Positions 18,553 through 28,699 are shown, counted from the first letter of the stretch. The stretch is DNA of 64,000 nucleotides from Bacteroidia bacterium (GCA_030426765.1 JAUHXV010000007.1:38658-102657); one strand, 5' to 3'. The notes: generated by a model not told the origin, from the sequence alone. Translations and numbers: made by a program.

Positions 18553-19485
18553 TCAATACCAGTCTTTTTCTGATAGCTCCTTATATACTTGCCGAATACC
18601 TGCTTCAAGTGATATGTTGTGATTCCACCCAAGTGCTGCAAGCCGACTATTGTCCATCAGCTTTCTTGGCGTACCATCCGGTTTGGAAGCATCAAACACA
18701 AGCTCTCCGGAATAGCCCGTGACATCTTTAATCAGATGAGCCAGATCAAGAATGGATATCTCTTCTCCCGTGCCAATGTTGAGAAAACCGCTTTCATCAT
18801 AATGATGCATTAGGAAAACCGATGCATCCGCGAGATCATCCACATGCATAAATTCACGCAATGGTTTGCCGGAGCCCCAGATTATCACTTCTTTTTTGTC
18901 ATTCTTTTTTGCTTCGTGAAACTTCCTGATCAGCGCTGGAAGCACATGTGAGTTTTCTAAATCGTAATTGTCATTAGGCCCGTACAGGTTGGTCGGCATG
19001 GCGGAAATGAAATTGCATCCGTACTGACTGCGATAAGTCTCACAGAGCTTAATTCCGGCAATCTTAGCAATCGCATACGGTTCATTGGTAGGTTCTAATG
19101 CTCCTGTCAATAATGATTCCTCTTTCATCGGCTGCTCTGCGAATTTGGGATAGATACAGGAAGATCCAAGGAATAAAAGTTTCTTCACATTCGTAAGAAA
19201 AGAAGCCTGGATGACATTGGCTTCGATCATGAGATTGTCATACAGGAATTCAGCCCGGTAGGTATTATTGGCATATATACCACCGACTTTCGCTGCAGCC
19301 ATAAAGACATAGTCAGGTCGCTCTTGTTCGAAAAATGATGTCACATAATCCTGAAACCGAAGATCAAGTTCGGTTGACGATCTGCCAATAATGTTTTTGT
19401 ACCCCAGCGAGGTGAGTTTTCGATAGATCGCGGACCCCACCATGCCGGTATGTCCGGCGATATAGATTTTGGCTTGCTTATCCAT
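18553..19485 (-). CDS. fcl: GDP-L-fucose synthase
   Basis: A 310-residue NADPH-dependent epimerase/reductase that converts GDP-4-keto-6-deoxymannose to GDP-L-fucose. The Rossmann motif is [15 protein letters not shown]. The conserved [17 protein letters not shown], the catalytic LGSSCIYPK and [10 protein letters not shown] (Tyr-x3-Lys), and [14 protein letters not shown] are all intact. It stands 8 bases downstream of gmd, which makes its substrate, so the two form a GDP-fucose cassette fed by manC. Confidence 0.96.
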   Translation of the reverse strand: MDKQAKIYIAGHTGMVGSAIYRKLTSLGYKNIIGRSSTELDLRFQDYVTSFFEQERPDYVFMAAAKVGGIYANNTYRAEFLYDNLMIEANVIQASFLTNVKKLLFLGSSCIYPKFAEQPMKEESLLTGALEPTNEPYAIAKIAGIKLCETYRSQYGCNFISAMPTNLYGPNDNYDLENSHVLPALIRKFHEAKKNDKKEVIIWGSGKPLREFMHVDDLADASVFLMHHYDESGFLNIGTGEEISILDLAHLIKDVTGYSGELVFDASKPDGTPRKLMDNSRLAALGWNHNISLEAGIRQVYKELSEKDWY

Positions 19486-19493
19486 TATTCTTT

Positions 19494-20630
19494 TTATTCA
19501 AATTCATTCTTCACATCATACCCCTCGCGCTTTAAAAGCGCCAAACGACGGATTTGTTCAATATCCGCTGATACCATCTCTTGACACAAAGAAGCTACAT
19601 CATAGGTAGGTTTCCAATTTAATTTCTCTCTGGCCTTCGTGGCGTCCCCTACCAATAAATCCACTTCCGTCGGGCGATAATAATTTTTATCTACAGCGAT
19701 TACTGTATCCCCGACCTTTACGGGACAAGACATGCCCACCGCTTTTTCAAATGCCGTGGGATCAATACTTTCTATCTGACCGGTTTCCTCCGATCCCTTT
19801 CCTGTATATGTAAGTTGTATGCCCACTTCACGAAACGCCATTTTGACAAAATCTCTAACCGAGGTGGCTACACCAGTAGCAATCACCCAGTCCTCTGGTT
19901 GGTCATGTTGCAATATTTTCCACATCACCTCCACATAGTCTCGCGCATGACCCCAATCTCGTTTCGCTTCCAGATTGCCGATATACAATCGATCCTGCAA
20001 TCCCATGGCGATCTTAGCCACCGCCCTTGTAATTTTTCGGGTGACAAAAGTCTCCCCGCGCATGGGACTCTCATGATTAAACAGTATTCCATTGCTGGCA
20101 AACACACCATAGGCCTCCCGATAGTTGACCGTGATCCAGTACGCATATAGTTTTGCTACAGCATAGGGTGAACGGGGATAAAAGGGCGTCTTTTCTGTCT
20201 GAGGAATTTCCTGCACTTTGCCATACAGCTCGGATGTCGATGCCTGATAAATTCTGGTTTTGTCCTTCAGCCCCAGAATGCGAACGGCTTCCAATATGCG
20301 AAGCGTGCCCACACCATCCACGTCCGCCGAATACTCCGGCTCCTCAAAACTCACTTTCACATGCGACATCGCACCCAGGTTGTAAATTTCATCCGGTTGA
20401 ACCTCCTGAACAATTCGAATGATATTCGTAGCATCCGTCAGGTCGCCATAGTGCAAAATAAAGTTGCGATTGTCCACATGCGGATCCTGATACAAGTGAT
20501 CAACGCGCGAGGTGTTAAACAAAGAACTACGTCGCTTAATGCCATGGACGATATACCCTTTTTTCAGCAGCAGCTCAGACAGATACGCTCCGTCCTGTCC
20601 CGTGACGCCGGTGATTAAAGCCTTCTTCAT
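19494..20630 (-). CDS. gmd: GDP-mannose 4,6-dehydratase
   Basis: Converts GDP-mannose to GDP-4-keto-6-deoxy-mannose. The protein has 378 residues. The NADP-binding motif [18 protein letters not shown] is at the N-terminus. The RRSSLFNT nucleotide-recognition block, the active-site [11 protein letters not shown] and [12 protein letters not shown], the [16 protein letters not shown] substrate-binding block and [11 protein letters not shown] are typical of the family. Its start overlaps the stop of the upstream GT2 gene by 4 bases (ATGA), indicating tight operon structure. Together with fcl it supplies GDP-L-fucose. Confidence 0.97.
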   Translation of the reverse strand: MKKALITGVTGQDGAYLSELLLKKGYIVHGIKRRSSLFNTSRVDHLYQDPHVDNRNFILHYGDLTDATNIIRIVQEVQPDEIYNLGAMSHVKVSFEEPEYSADVDGVGTLRILEAVRILGLKDKTRIYQASTSELYGKVQEIPQTEKTPFYPRSPYAVAKLYAYWITVNYREAYGVFASNGILFNHESPMRGETFVTRKITRAVAKIAMGLQDRLYIGNLEAKRDWGHARDYVEVMWKILQHDQPEDWVIATGVATSVRDFVKMAFREVGIQLTYTGKGSEETGQIESIDPTAFEKAVGMSCPVKVGDTVIAVDKNYYRPTEVDLLVGDATKAREKLNWKPTYDVASLCQEMVSADIEQIRRLALLKREGYDVKNEFE

Positions 20631-21415
20631 ACGATGCTGTTCGATTTTCTAAAAAATTGAAATAACTTCCGCAGTGGTTTTAGCCACAACGTAAAAAAAT
20701 AGGGGTGAAGTTGATTGGTACGCCATGCTTCACGATCCTCTTTGTTGGCCTGGATCCGATTGCTCAGACTGGCATTGCTCATGCCCCCGGAACGCATTTT
20801 GACCATGACCTCACGAAGATAACTGACCGAGATTTTTTCTTTAAACAAAAACCGTAGCATTAGTTCATAATCCGCGGCGGATTTTAGGCGGATATCAAAA
20901 TGGCCGAGTCGGTCGTACACGTTTTTGCGAACAAAAAAAGTAGGGTGCGGGGGCATCCAGCCAAATAGAAATTTCTTTCTTCGGAAAGAACCGGCGATCC
21001 ACGTTCTGGATATCTTTTGTGTTTGGACCGGATCCACATACACAAGATCACCGTACAATGTGTCTGTCTTTTCGGACTGCATCAGATCCACCGCCTTTTG
21101 CACGATATTTTTTGATACGTAAAAATCATCAGAATTAAGTAGCGCGATAATCTCCCCGGTAGCGAGGTTTATGCCTTTATTCATCGCATCATAAATGCCC
21201 TTATCCGGTTCCGAAACCACTTTTGCCACATGCGGAAACTCACTGACGATTGATAGCGTGTTGTCTTGCGACCCACCATCGACGACGATGTGTTCGATTC
21301 CGGGATAGGTCTGATCCGCTATTGACTGAAGTGTATCGCGCACTGTCTTACCGCTGTTGTACGTGGCGGTTATAATTGAGACCAATGGCTTGTGTATGGA
21401 CAAATCCGTTGTCAT
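20627..21415 (-). CDS. Glycosyltransferase family 2 protein
   Basis: A GT-A-fold inverting glycosyltransferase of 262 residues. It shows [52 protein letters not shown] and the DxD-like LLNSDDFYV, followed by DLVYVDP and a C-terminal helix rich in basic residues. The [11 protein letters not shown] block is typical of the WcaA/PGL-type GT2 subgroup. It has no membrane spans. It lies between the carbamoyltransferase and gmd, so fucose or another locally made sugar may be the donor, but this cannot be read from the sequence. Confidence 0.92.
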   Translation of the reverse strand: MTTDLSIHKPLVSIITATYNSGKTVRDTLQSIADQTYPGIEHIVVDGGSQDNTLSIVSEFPHVAKVVSEPDKGIYDAMNKGINLATGEIIALLNSDDFYVSKNIVQKAVDLMQSEKTDTLYGDLVYVDPVQTQKISRTWIAGSFRRKKFLFGWMPPHPTFFVRKNVYDRLGHFDIRLKSAADYELMLRFLFKEKISVSYLREVMVKMRSGGMSNASLSNRIQANKEDREAWRTNQLHPYFFTLWLKPLRKLFQFFRKSNSIV

Positions 21416-21419
21416 TGGA

Positions 21420-23162
21420 TCAACTCATCTTTTTTCGCTCTACAATAATATTCTCGAGCACAAGCATATCCATGTTCGTTCTTCGAAAGCAATCAAGAGC
21501 TTCCAAAGGACTATTGACGATAGGTTCATTTTCATTAAAGGACGTATTGAGCAGTACCGGTACACCTGTCTTTTTGCGAAAGGTATCAATCAACCGGTAG
21601 TATCTTGGATTGACATCTTTTATCACGGATTGCAACCTGCCGGTTCCATCCACATGTGTCACGGCAGGAAGTATCGGTTGCTTCTCTTTTCGAATCGGAA
21701 ATACCTTCTCCATGAAGGGGACACTGTCATTGACTTCAAAGTACTCCTCTACGTACTCTTCCAGAATGGAAGGGGCAAATGGCCTGAAGCTTTCTCTACG
21801 CTTCACTTTAAGATTCAGGAGTTCTTTGGCGTCTTCCCGTCTTGGGTCAGCCAGAATAGATCTGGCACCAAGCGCTCTTGGCCCAAACTCCGCTCGTCCG
21901 TTAAACCAACCCACCACACCTCCATCGACCAGGCAGTTGGAAACTTTATCAAAGAGGGCATTGTCCTCTTCTTTTATAAACGAAACGCCCTCCTGTTTTA
22001 ACATTTCTTCGATAGCTGCATTCGAATAATGGCTACCGGTATAGGCGCTACGAATTGCCGGTTGGCGTGATGCTTGTAATACCTCGTGATACACATACAA
22101 AGCTGCACCCATCGAAATGCCCGCATCGTGTCCGGCACTCGGAATATAGACTTCACAAAAAGGTGTGTTGCGCGTAATTTTTCCATTGGCCACAGAATTC
22201 TGCGCTACACCACCGGCAAGACAAAGCCGGTCATTTTGAGTGCGATCGTATAATCCATGTAGCAGGTGAAATATAATTTCTTCGGTAAACTTCTGAACAG
22301 ATGCTGCTACGTCCTTATGAAACTGAGAGAGGCTTTCCTGTTTTGTTCTGACAGGGCCCATCAGGTCCACCAGCTTTTGACTGTACAACTGATCGACCAC
22401 AGGAATGTGATCATCGCCATAGGATATGACATTGCCACGCGTCACATTAAAGTAACTCAGGTTGAGTCGAAACAACCCATCATCTGTCAACTCTACAACA
22501 TCTCTCAGTTTGTCCACATACTGAGGATTGCCGTACGGTGCCAGGCCCATGATCTTATATTCATCGCCATAATACGGGAAGCCGAGGTACTGGGTAAAGG
22601 CAGAATAAAAAACGCCTATAGAATGCGGGAAATCGATGGAGGTAAGTGCGGTAATGGATTTGTCTGTTCCCTTTCCCAGCATCGTCGTTGTAAAATCTCC
22701 GCTGCCATCAATGGAAAGTAAGGACGCATCCTGAAAGGGAGAGGCGTAAAATGCAGAAGCCAGATGCGCATGATGATGTTCAACAAAATGCAGTTTGCTC
22801 TTGATCACAGATGCATCACAACCGGGAAAGAGCTGCACAAATTCTTCAGGTAATGATGTAATCTTCTTAGCATTTAGCAATCGATTTTGAATAGCGTTGA
22901 ATCCAATACGTGGATGAGATACAGCAAAAGCAATTTTCTTCATCAGCTTTGCCTTCGGATCTCTTCCGATAGCGATGTGATCCACCTGATCGATGGAAAT
23001 CCCTGCATCGGAAAGACAAAACTTTATGGCTTCCGAAGGAAAGCCTGCCCAGTGCTTGACTCGTCTGAACCGCTCTTCTTCACTTGCCGCGATCATTTTT
23101 CCATTTTTAAACAGTGCGGCTGATGAGTCGGCATGGTAGGCATTAAGCCCAAGTATATACAT
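21420..23162 (-). CDS. Carbamoyltransferase (NodU/CmcH family)
   Basis: A 580-residue O-carbamoyltransferase that uses carbamoyl phosphate and ATP to add a carbamoyl group, in glycan loci usually to a sugar hydroxyl. The N-terminal Kae1-like domain shows LGLNAYHADSSAALFKNG, SEEERFRRVKH and the metal-binding FVEHHHAHLASAFYAS. The C-terminal domain has WFNGRAEFGPRALGARSIL and LNTSFNENEPIVNSPLEALD. All family landmarks are present and the length is normal. It lies between the beta-helix lipoprotein and a GT2 gene. Decoration of the polysaccharide with a carbamoyl group is inferred from context. Confidence 0.95.
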   Translation of the reverse strand: MYILGLNAYHADSSAALFKNGKMIAASEEERFRRVKHWAGFPSEAIKFCLSDAGISIDQVDHIAIGRDPKAKLMKKIAFAVSHPRIGFNAIQNRLLNAKKITSLPEEFVQLFPGCDASVIKSKLHFVEHHHAHLASAFYASPFQDASLLSIDGSGDFTTTMLGKGTDKSITALTSIDFPHSIGVFYSAFTQYLGFPYYGDEYKIMGLAPYGNPQYVDKLRDVVELTDDGLFRLNLSYFNVTRGNVISYGDDHIPVVDQLYSQKLVDLMGPVRTKQESLSQFHKDVAASVQKFTEEIIFHLLHGLYDRTQNDRLCLAGGVAQNSVANGKITRNTPFCEVYIPSAGHDAGISMGAALYVYHEVLQASRQPAIRSAYTGSHYSNAAIEEMLKQEGVSFIKEEDNALFDKVSNCLVDGGVVGWFNGRAEFGPRALGARSILADPRREDAKELLNLKVKRRESFRPFAPSILEEYVEEYFEVNDSVPFMEKVFPIRKEKQPILPAVTHVDGTGRLQSVIKDVNPRYYRLIDTFRKKTGVPVLLNTSFNENEPIVNSPLEALDCFRRTNMDMLVLENIIVERKKMS

Positions 23163-23180
23163 TATTCACTATTTTTCTTA

Positions 23181-25472
23181 TCAATATTCATCCTGGAAAA
23201 CCGGACCTGCAGCAGTTCCTGAAGTCCCTGATTTCACACAAACTTTCTTTTGCATTATCCCGGTTACAGTATCGATCACCTGCAACTCATCACCTGCATT
23301 CCAAATACCGGTAACTGCAATTTGGTCGGCAACAGCCTCCTTTTTCAACAGAGCATCTTCAAGCACCACACCTTCAATGGTCTTTACCGCCGGGTGACTG
23401 ATTTCAAGGGTACTCCCGTTTATATTTGTGATGAATGTGCCTTTCACGAGCCCGTCACCGTTTACTTTATCACCCGGTGCCCATACGTGCTGAATACCAT
23501 TGGGACACACCACATTTTGTATGCTCCTGCTTCCGGCAACAAGATCGCCGGAGGTACGCTGTTTTAAATACGGAAGGCGAGCACAATACGTGCTATAGTT
23601 TCCATCTGTAAGACCATATGCAATACTGGAAAGCACTACTTCTCCATGGCTTACTTCTTTGACTACTCCGATGCATGTTCTCACATGATTGCCGATACCA
23701 GTTTGATTATTCGGTTGATTGATCAGTATCTGGTCACCCGGCTGATACAATCCTGGTGTGGTGGATTGGAATACAGCTACCAGATTTTCATCATCGACAG
23801 AAATTGATACGGTCTGCTCGATCTTATAAAAGTCATACCCATTCGTCCTATTTGAATACCTGGTTCCATCCTGTCCTGTGACGGTTTGACCTGGTGCCAA
23901 AAGTTGGGTGTTTATTTTATCGTCTTTGATATGATACACCGTGCCTCCGGACCGAATAGCTGAATGTGTGGGTATATTTTTAAAAATCACATTATCGTAG
24001 TGCACATTATGCAACTTTTCAAAGTGGTCGAGGTTGCTGTTGATGACCGGCAAATCCAGCGTTGAGTTACTGAATGCCAAATGTGTCACATCAAAATTTA
24101 ACGGCGCAAACGCGTCCTTTGGGGAACTATACCCTAAGTAGCAACCATCAAACGCAACCATTTTTCCCTGCAGCAACGCAGGGTTAGATCGTGTGCGCTT
24201 GTTGCCAAAAACTTCCGGAAAGCGAAACATAAACGTACAATGCGAAAAATGAATCGGATAAATACCATACGGGTTGGTGGAATATCCCAGGCCATATATT
24301 TCCTCACAGAATATATTTCTAAAATGTCCATGCGCCACGGCTGAAGTGCATGTAAACAGCCATTGAATTTGTGTCCCAAGCACACCATTCACTTCAGGCA
24401 ATTGTCCTTGTTGTGCCCCATAGGATTGCGAATCAAATACAACCTGTGTGTTATGCACGGTCAGGTTTTCCACCACTACACTTCTGGACTGGGACTGACA
24501 AATGGCTACTCCCGCTTTGACATAATCAATATAACAATCTCTGATAATGATATTATCTCCCTGCTGCGTTTTGCCATTAGGGCTGATGCATATGCCGGCA
24601 ACAAATCCACTGATCTTACAACCCTCAATGGTCACCGCGCTGCTTCCCGGTGTTGAAATATAAAAGTTTTCCAATCCTGAATATCCTCCATCTTCCGGTA
24701 GTCCTTCACAAAACGGGTCAATGGCAATTCCGCTATACGGACTGTACTGACTATCCCGGATCCCGGAAGAGTTCCATTGCTGATCCCGAAGCTCATACAC
24801 TTCATTCAGGGTTTTGGTTTCGCGGTTCAACCCAACTAGTGTCAGATTTTTGAGAAAAACTCCTCTGCAAGCCTGGAGGCCAAAAACAAAGCCCTCTGAA
24901 AAATCTGTTTTGAGTACCGTGACATTGGCTAGCGAAGTGTTTACGTCGTACACCTTTTCTTTGCCTTCAATGGTAAGCCCAAAAAATGTAAACGCATTGT
25001 TTTTTATCCGGCCAACTACAATGGGTTTACTCAATGTAAATTCTCCTCCGTCAAACGAAACAGAAGATACTCCTGATTGTCGGGTGGCCGCGTCAATTGT
25101 TTTCTGAATCGCAGCCTGATCGTCAATATCGTCATCGGGTACTGCACCCCAGTATTTGGGATTGAGGGTCGGCATAGAGCTACCGGCAATGACAAAACTT
25201 CCCTCGCCGTAAAAGATCTGTCCGGAAGCATCCACCTGTATTGGCTTTTCAAACTTACACTCACCGGTAGGACAGCTGATACTCCCTCCTTCCGCTATGA
25301 TGATCGAAGAGGAAGAAGCAGATTCGTTTTTAAACTGAGTATATTCCATTTGGTGATCGACGACAAACACACCTTCGGAGGCTATCGAGAAATTAAGCGT
25401 CTGCTGCTTAGCAGCACATCCGAAGATGGCACATGCCATCAACAAACTATACCAGACAGTTCTGTTATGCAT
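23181..25472 (-). CDS. Lipoprotein with parallel beta-helix (pectate-lyase-3-like) domain
   Basis: The protein has 763 residues. A signal peptide ends in a lipobox (CAIFGC, Cys about residue 19), so it is likely anchored in the outer or inner membrane. At residues about 105-130 it has KYWGAVPDDDIDDQAAIQKT, the hallmark entry of the glycosyl-hydrolase-28-related / pectate_lyase_3 beta-helix family. It continues with right-handed helix rungs (NTQVVFDSQS, LENFYISTPGSSAVTIEGCK, FAPLNFDVTHLAFSNSTL). The C-terminal third is beta-rich with repeated phrases such as VCPNGIQHVWAPGDKVNGDG and VTGIWNAGDELQVIDT. This could be a lyase, C5-epimerase or binding protein acting on the locus's own glycan. No catalytic residues can be assigned with confidence. 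Confidence 0.75.
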   Translation of the reverse strand: MHNRTVWYSLLMACAIFGCAAKQQTLNFSIASEGVFVVDHQMEYTQFKNESASSSSIIIAEGGSISCPTGECKFEKPIQVDASGQIFYGEGSFVIAGSSMPTLNPKYWGAVPDDDIDDQAAIQKTIDAATRQSGVSSVSFDGGEFTLSKPIVVGRIKNNAFTFFGLTIEGKEKVYDVNTSLANVTVLKTDFSEGFVFGLQACRGVFLKNLTLVGLNRETKTLNEVYELRDQQWNSSGIRDSQYSPYSGIAIDPFCEGLPEDGGYSGLENFYISTPGSSAVTIEGCKISGFVAGICISPNGKTQQGDNIIIRDCYIDYVKAGVAICQSQSRSVVVENLTVHNTQVVFDSQSYGAQQGQLPEVNGVLGTQIQWLFTCTSAVAHGHFRNIFCEEIYGLGYSTNPYGIYPIHFSHCTFMFRFPEVFGNKRTRSNPALLQGKMVAFDGCYLGYSSPKDAFAPLNFDVTHLAFSNSTLDLPVINSNLDHFEKLHNVHYDNVIFKNIPTHSAIRSGGTVYHIKDDKINTQLLAPGQTVTGQDGTRYSNRTNGYDFYKIEQTVSISVDDENLVAVFQSTTPGLYQPGDQILINQPNNQTGIGNHVRTCIGVVKEVSHGEVVLSSIAYGLTDGNYSTYCARLPYLKQRTSGDLVAGSRSIQNVVCPNGIQHVWAPGDKVNGDGLVKGTFITNINGSTLEISHPAVKTIEGVVLEDALLKKEAVADQIAVTGIWNAGDELQVIDTVTGIMQKKVCVKSGTSGTAAGPVFQDEY

Positions 25473-25520
25473 CGAAAGGGTTGATCAACAAATGCTTAAA
25501 AATTAAATTCAAATTGAGAT

Positions 25521-26450
25521 TTATAGTTCCTTCAGCAAGACTCGAAGTGAACCGGTTTTGTTTTGAAGCATGATCTGTGAAAGTTTGATGAGTTGGTCAT
25601 CGGAAAGCTTTTGTTTTCGTATTTCCCAGATCTTCATATCAATCACCATGCGGAGCCAAAGCCCTTGCTGGAAGTGGTATACAAACCCACCTTTCCCATC
25701 CATGAATCCGAGTGCCAGAAAATACCGGTAGAAAAAATATATCCAGGGCCGAATAAACAAAGGCATGCGCAGCCAGAGGTCTCTGAGCTTCTTAAATTTC
25801 TCATCGGTATTTCCGAAGAGGCTGTTTTTTCCCTCCCATTGCAATAACCGTCTACGTCTGAGTTCTTCTTCCACGGCCAGGCGAACGGAAAAGATATCCT
25901 GTTTTTGTACCCAGAACGTAAAATCATCATCCTTGTCATTGTCTTCGATGACCTTTTCGGTCAGCCTTTTTGTCGGCCCTTCGACGTTAAACCTGAAATC
26001 TACCAAATCACTGCTATCGGCAGATCCCTTGCCATGACGTATACCTCTGAGCCAGTATTTTTTAATACCACCAAAGCGAATCCGGCTTCCCCAGAATACG
26101 TATTCATGTCTGACGTAAAACCCATTGTATTTTTCTTCATCACCCGACAAAAATCGATCTATTCCTTCCTTGAGTTCAGGTGTGACAATAAAGTCTGCAT
26201 CCAGGGCAAGAATCCAATCCGTTGTGACCGGGATATTGGCTAATGCCCAGTTCCATTGTGAAGCGTGATTTTCATATTTGTTGGTGAGTACATGTGCACC
26301 ATAGGATTCTGCAATCGCTACGGTTTGATCCTGGCTAAAACTATCGACGACATAAATCTCACACCAACCCCTGATGGCATCGAGGCATCTTTTGATATTG
26401 TCCTCTTCATTGTATGCGAGTATGACTGCCTTGATGGTTGCTCTGGCCAT
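25521..26450 (-). CDS. Glycosyltransferase family 2 protein (WaaE/KdtX-like)
   Basis: A 309-residue GT-A transferase. It has KAVILAYNEEDNIKRCLDAI, YVVDSFSQDQTVAIAESYGA, the WNWALANIPVTTDWILALDADF block with its DAD metal site, and a C-terminal region with hydrophobic/aromatic segments (FIRPWIYFFYRYFLALGFMDG) that may contact the membrane. This layout resembles the lipopolysaccharide core transferases of the WaaE family and many Bacteroidota exopolysaccharide GT2 enzymes. Its stop is one base from the start-side end of the beta-helix gene spacer, and its start is 1 base from the stop of the epimerase gene, so co-transcription is likely. Confidence 0.92.
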   Translation of the reverse strand: MARATIKAVILAYNEEDNIKRCLDAIRGWCEIYVVDSFSQDQTVAIAESYGAHVLTNKYENHASQWNWALANIPVTTDWILALDADFIVTPELKEGIDRFLSGDEEKYNGFYVRHEYVFWGSRIRFGGIKKYWLRGIRHGKGSADSSDLVDFRFNVEGPTKRLTEKVIEDNDKDDDFTFWVQKQDIFSVRLAVEEELRRRRLLQWEGKNSLFGNTDEKFKKLRDLWLRMPLFIRPWIYFFYRYFLALGFMDGKGGFVYHFQQGLWLRMVIDMKIWEIRKQKLSDDQLIKLSQIMLQNKTGSLRVLLKEL

Positions 26451-26451
26451 A

Positions 26452-27489
26452 TCAGATGATTCCTACTTGTTTCAAAATTTCGCTGTTGTTTTTTGACCAG
26501 TCCACGAGTGCAAGCACACCTTCTTCAAAAGGAATCTGAGGAGACCAACCTGTCTCCAGCTTGATTTTTGAGATATCGCTGATGTACACGGGTTGATCAC
26601 CGGGACGCCAGTCAGAAAAGGAATAAGCAATCTTCTTTTCGAGGTGGGTCTCGAGCATCGACAATAATCGAAGCAAACTGAGTTGATGGTCTTTGCCTCC
26701 TCCAACGTTGTAGATCTTACCGTTCGTTTGTTCAATTTTTTCAATCGCCGTTTCATAACAGCGTATGAGGTCATTGACGTGAAGCACATCCCTTACCTGT
26801 TTGCCATTGCCATAGACCGTTATCGGTTTGTTGTAGATCGAAGCGATGGTAAACCATGCCACCCATCCCTGGTCTTCAATACCAAACTGACTGGGACCGT
26901 AGATACAGCTCTGCCGGAAGCAGATGGTTTTAAGGCCATAGATTCTCGAATAGTCGCGGATATATTGTTCGGCACCGCCTTTGCTACAACCATACGGCGA
27001 GTGAAAATCCAGATTCTGCGACTCCGGAATTCCGTTTTCCATATCTGCGTAGTAATAGTATTCTTCGCCTTCAACGATCTTTATTTCTTCCATACCCCCA
27101 TAGACTTTGTTGGTCGAGGCATAGATCAGAATAGCCTTGCTCTTATGCATACGCATCGCTTCAATCACGTGGAAGGTGCCCATCAGATTGATCTCAAAAT
27201 CGAGTTGCGGATTTGTCACTGAGGTCGTCACCGCTACCTGCGCAGCGAGTAGATACACGACATCTGCATCCTCCAGTGATTCCTCCAGCATATATCGGTC
27301 GATCCGGATGTCACATTGCCGAAACGAAAACGATGCTGCCCGGGCGTGCTGGTAGAGTCTGTTCAGATTGTGCGTCGATCCTTTGCGGGACAAATTGTCC
27401 AGCACCAGGACTTCTTCTCCCCGGTCGAGTATGTCAACGGCCAGGTTATACCCGATAAATCCACAGCCTCCGATAATAACGTGTTTCAT
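26452..27489 (-). CDS. NAD-dependent nucleotide-sugar epimerase, CDP-paratose 2-epimerase-like
   Basis: An extended short-chain dehydrogenase of 345 residues. NAD-binding is shown by HVIIGGCGFIGYNLAVDIL. The active-site region carries YASTNKVYGG and SPYGCSKGGAEQYIRDYSR with the catalytic YxxxK. The segment RQSCIYGPSQFGIEDQGWVAWF is the pattern I associate with CDP-paratose 2-epimerase (CDP-tyvelose epimerase), where STNKVYG is also characteristic. No CDP-glucose pathway genes (glucose-1-phosphate cytidylyltransferase, CDP-glucose 4,6-dehydratase) are visible, so the substrate may be a different nucleotide sugar. A UDP-hexose 4-epimerase is the main alternative. Confidence 0.85.
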   Translation of the reverse strand: MKHVIIGGCGFIGYNLAVDILDRGEEVLVLDNLSRKGSTHNLNRLYQHARAASFSFRQCDIRIDRYMLEESLEDADVVYLLAAQVAVTTSVTNPQLDFEINLMGTFHVIEAMRMHKSKAILIYASTNKVYGGMEEIKIVEGEEYYYYADMENGIPESQNLDFHSPYGCSKGGAEQYIRDYSRIYGLKTICFRQSCIYGPSQFGIEDQGWVAWFTIASIYNKPITVYGNGKQVRDVLHVNDLIRCYETAIEKIEQTNGKIYNVGGGKDHQLSLLRLLSMLETHLEKKIAYSFSDWRPGDQPVYISDISKIKLETGWSPQIPFEEGVLALVDWSKNNSEILKQVGII

Positions 27490-27501
27490 ATATGTGTAGC
27501 G

Positions 27502-28683
27502 TTAATGAATATTTTTAAGTGATGGATATGACGCACTCTTTTTGATTGTGCCTGTCAAAAGCTGCGTGTATGTCATTTCCCATTGGGAAATATTTTTTTC
27601 TATGCTGAAATGATCGCTGCACAGCGTATATGCCTTAATTCTAATTCCGGCATACGCTTCAGGAGAATAATCCAACAACTGCTGGATAGCCATGTGCAGG
27701 GACTCCGGGTCATTTGGCACCCAGGTTCCAGGGCTAACTTCTTCCAATATCGACCACGGTGTGTACTTTGAGGCTATCACGGGTGTACCCTGGGCTAGCG
27801 CCTCCACAACGACATTCCCAAAATTCTCTGTATGCGAGGGAAGCACCAACATGTACGATGAAGCCAGAAGTTTTTGCTTTTCTTCTTTTTCCACATGGCC
27901 TGCAAACCGGACTCTGTCTTCTAAGTGTAAATCACGGACTAGTGATTTCAAGTCTTCTGTATACACCGAATCACCTTCACCGGCAATCGTAAGCCCGAAG
28001 GCCCCTTTATCTTTTAGCAATGCAAAGGCCCTGATCAGTTGATCGATGCCTTTTATCGGATGGATTCTGCCGAGATATAAAATCGTCTGTGTAAGTTCTG
28101 CGTCTTCCTTGGAAGGCATCAGCATGTAATTAGGATGCTGAACCACCTTCACCTCTGTGCCCAGTTTCTTGTATATACAGGCTACTTCATGCGCTGAGGT
28201 TGCGTGGAATGTGATGCCTCGTTTTAAAAACGTTTTGACAAGAAAGATCGCCAGCCGTTTTCGTACGGGACTAAATTGTAGTGCAGCGTCGTCAAATTCA
28301 CCACGCACAGACCATACGATTCTTGTTTTGCTTCCTGTCAATTTTATCCAGCAGGCCATCATCCAGGATAAGGGATAAAACACATTGGTCAGGTGCACAA
28401 TATCAACCTTTCGCAGGATGCGTGTCAGCTTTAGGAAAAGTGTGACAGGGGCGTATAGAAATTTCGTTTGCTGATACAAGACCTTACCGCAGTCTCTCAA
28501 TTGCCATGTGTTAAACTGAATCGATGTATCCTGTATGCCTTTGTCGGTTGTCCCGACATACACCTCATTGCCGGATTGGTATAACATTTTTGCCAGCCAG
28601 TATATCGTATTGCCCGGGCCACCCAGCTGAGCCGGGTAGAACGTACCGATAGGAAATAAGATTCTGATCTTTTCTAATGACAC
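27502..28683 (-). CDS. Glycosyltransferase family 4 protein
   Basis: A GT-B enzyme of 393 residues. The N-terminal loop is FYPAQLGGPGNTIYWLAKML, as in typical GT4 proteins. The C-terminal domain has TILYLGRIHPIKGIDQLIRA, the ELVIAGEGDS-like LTIAGEGDSVYTEDLKSL and the signature HTENFGNVVVEALAQGTPVI. Residues after the CxxWS-like segment end in a basic tail. It lies 16 bases downstream of the next GT4 gene. It is one of a run of four glycosyltransferases (27502-31780). The likely job is successive addition of sugars to the lipid-linked repeat; donor specificity unknown. Confidence 0.92.
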   Translation of the reverse strand: MSLEKIRILFPIGTFYPAQLGGPGNTIYWLAKMLYQSGNEVYVGTTDKGIQDTSIQFNTWQLRDCGKVLYQQTKFLYAPVTLFLKLTRILRKVDIVHLTNVFYPLSWMMACWIKLTGSKTRIVWSVRGEFDDAALQFSPVRKRLAIFLVKTFLKRGITFHATSAHEVACIYKKLGTEVKVVQHPNYMLMPSKEDAELTQTILYLGRIHPIKGIDQLIRAFALLKDKGAFGLTIAGEGDSVYTEDLKSLVRDLHLEDRVRFAGHVEKEEKQKLLASSYMLVLPSHTENFGNVVVEALAQGTPVIASKYTPWSILEEVSPGTWVPNDPESLHMAIQQLLDYSPEAYAGIRIKAYTLCSDHFSIEKNISQWEMTYTQLLTGTIKKSASYPSLKNIH

Positions 28684-28699
28684 TTCTTCGAATGGATTG

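Noticed and set aside
26683..27222. 179-residue plus-strand ORF
   Set aside because: It is antisense to the epimerase gene, whose motifs are intact, and shows no independent motif.
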